Made by a program: the position numbers and the translations under genes
Notes under the pieces: generated by a model
Databases searched by the model: none
What the model was told of the DNA's origin: nothing
What the model saw: only the letters and a program-made list of their open reading frames with translations
Assembly (NCBI GenBank): GCA_949529445.1
Contig: CATISA010000012.1
Location: 1-44,578 of the forward strand
DNA: 44,578 nt
Direction: 5' to 3'
Source of the DNA: Alphaproteobacteria bacterium UBA4588
GTDB lineage: Bacteria; Pseudomonadota; Alphaproteobacteria; Puniceispirillales; Puniceispirillaceae
In this document: positions 43,785 to 44,578 of the stretch, in pieces
How positions within the stretch are numbered: the first letter of the stretch is position 1
Layout: each line of letters starts with the position of its first letter

Positions 43785-44162
43785 GTGACATTACGTATGA
43801 TTATCGGCTTCTGTTTTGCAGGCGTATTAGGCTTTCTTGTTGAGATATGCCTGATAAAGAGTGGAATGTTTTTAGGGCTTGGCGCTATCATTCCGCGCTT
43901 TGTCTCCCTACCAATAGCTATAGTCACAACATTCTTTACAAACCGTTTCATCAGCTTCTCCAACTACAGCCCGGTTAGAGTGTCAGAGATTTTAGCATAT
44001 TTTCTTGCCATGCTCATTGGCGCAAGCTTCAGTTTTATCCTTTATTCAAGCTTGATTATTATGGCTGTCGGAGTTGAGTTGTCATTGGTCATTGCAACCA
44101 TCTGCGCAGCTATCGCGAATTTTGTGATGAGCCGGAGATTATTTCTGCAGAAGAAACATTAA
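43785..44162 (+). CDS. GtrA family membrane protein
   Basis: A 125-residue protein with four membrane segments and the GtrA pattern: FCFAGVLGFLVEICLI at the start, ITTFFTNRFISFSN-like central loop (VTTFFTNRFISFS) and a C-terminal FVMSRRLFLQ. GtrA-type proteins help move lipid-linked sugars across the membrane for surface glycosylation. The start is a GTG with GGAGGG a few bases upstream. The end converges with a glycosyltransferase gene 7 bases away, a common functional pairing. Two short mutually exclusive hairpins can form over the ribosome site. Confidence 0.85.
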   Translation: MTLRMIIGFCFAGVLGFLVEICLIKSGMFLGLGAIIPRFVSLPIAIVTTFFTNRFISFSNYSPVRVSEILAYFLAMLIGASFSFILYSSLIIMAVGVELSLVIATICAAIANFVMSRRLFLQKKH

Positions 44163-44169
44163 CAGGGCA

Positions 44170-44578
44170 TTATCCTCCTGTTCGTATCTGCGAGAGATAG
44201 GCCAACTTTTTCATCTCAAGGCGTTGGCGTGAAATCCCATCAAGAATGAGTCCACTTAACAAGCTCAGAACAGATAGCACTCCCAAGCCAAGGCTAAGGA
44301 AGGCTGTTGGAAAGCGTGACACCAAGCCAGTATCCAGATAGGCCAACCAAACAGGATAGAATAAGCCCACCGCCAACATCGCAAATATAATGGAAGTGAC
44401 CCCAAAGACGGTGAGAGGCCTAAAATCAACAATGAGTCTAATGATACGAAGCCCAATATGAAGACCATCTCTGAATGTACTTAATTTGCTCACAGAGCCT
44501 TTTGGACGTTCAAAATAGGCTGTTGAGACTTCTGCCACCGGCTGGCCCGTTACTAATGCATGGACCGTCATTTCTACC
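44170..44578 (-). CDS. Glycosyltransferase family 2 protein, C-terminal part (runs off the window)
   Basis: The frame is open to the right edge, so only the last 136 residues or so are seen. They include the TGQPVAEVSTAYFERPKGSVSKLSTFRDGL segment typical of dolichol-phosphate-mannose-synthase-like GT2 enzymes. Two hydrophobic segments (LTVFGVTSIIFAMLAVGLFYPVWL and FPTAFLSLGLGVLSVLSLLSGLIL) form the C-terminal membrane anchor. The catalytic N-terminal domain lies beyond the window. An internal ATG at 44571 is not the true start. Adjacent GtrA supports transfer of a polyprenyl-phosphate sugar. Confidence 0.8.
   Translation of the reverse strand, partial: VEMTVHALVTGQPVAEVSTAYFERPKGSVSKLSTFRDGLHIGLRIIRLIVDFRPLTVFGVTSIIFAMLAVGLFYPVWLAYLDTGLVSRFPTAFLSLGLGVLSVLSLLSGLILDGISRQRLEMKKLAYLSQIRTGG

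Noticed and set aside
1-44578. tRNA, rRNA, CRISPR, insertion sequence, phage or integrase features
   Set aside because: Gaps between genes are under about 190 bases and contain none of the expected folds, repeats or genes; no transposase or integrase motif was seen in any frame.

Overview
The window looks like chromosomal DNA of a heterotrophic alphaproteobacterium. Genes are packed tightly with ATGA start/stop overlaps. Much of the content is CoA-ester, amide/nitrile, sugar-acid and sulfur metabolism, and there are no phage, transposon, rRNA, tRNA or CRISPR features. Moderate GC, the long IOR fusion, the FadE/FadN pair, SCO1/PCuAC and a Liv-type transporter suggest a marine lineage such as SAR116. 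That placement is inference from gene content only. I recognise 44 protein genes; no gene-free stretch exceeds about 190 bases.

Layout. (1) 12-9953, minus strand: IorAB-like 2-oxoacid oxidoreductase, FadE-like acyl-CoA dehydrogenase, MetY-like O-acetylhomoserine sulfhydrylase, alpha/beta hydrolase, and a FadN-like hydroxyacyl-CoA dehydrogenase/enoyl-CoA hydratase. (2) 10140-11964, plus: a crotonase-fold protein without hydratase glutamates and an HSL-type esterase. (3) 11997-17347, minus: a probable seven-gene unit of cobalt-type nitrile hydratase alpha, beta and activator, then 3-oxo-tetronate kinase and decarboxylase (OtnK/OtnC), then a YadG/YadH-like ABC exporter. (4) 17459-19083, plus: a small unknown protein coupled to an amidase, divergent from the nitrile hydratase. 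Together they would take a nitrile to an amide and then to an acid. (5) 19086-20199, minus: the copper chaperones PCuAC and SCO1. (6) 20285-24285: a DAO-family oxidase, a GMC oxidoreductase and a ketopantoate-reductase-family enzyme. (7) 24338-30604, minus: CaiB/BaiF CoA-transferase, acyl-CoA dehydrogenase, MmgE/PrpD protein, zinc alcohol dehydrogenase and aldehyde dehydrogenase, an unassigned degradation operon. (8) 30783-32720, plus: enoyl-CoA hydratase, a 3-hydroxyisobutyrate-dehydrogenase-family enzyme and a small unknown protein. (9) 32743-38938, minus: a complete Liv-type ABC importer followed by an arylformamidase-like hydrolase and a glyoxalase-like protein. (10) 39033-40778, minus: a persulfide-dioxygenase-like metallo-hydrolase with two YeeE/YedE sulfur transport proteins. 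(11) 40871-44578, visibly more AT-rich: PsiE-like protein, voltage-sensor potassium channel, secreted histidine phosphatase, an orphan coiled-coil protein, GtrA and the end of a glycosyltransferase.

The most unusual signals are in the nitrile hydratase/amidase divergent region. They are a 24-bp inverted repeat next to the nitrile hydratase start, and a perfect 21-bp palindrome centred on the start codon of the small gene ahead of the amidase. A 16-bp tandem repeat also follows the nitrile hydratase activator gene. The other main leads are the unassigned CoA-transferase/dehydrogenase/PrpD operon and the crotonase that has lost both catalytic glutamates. Several starts are placed downstream of the longest open frame on the basis of ribosome sites and neighbour overlap; these are stated per gene.
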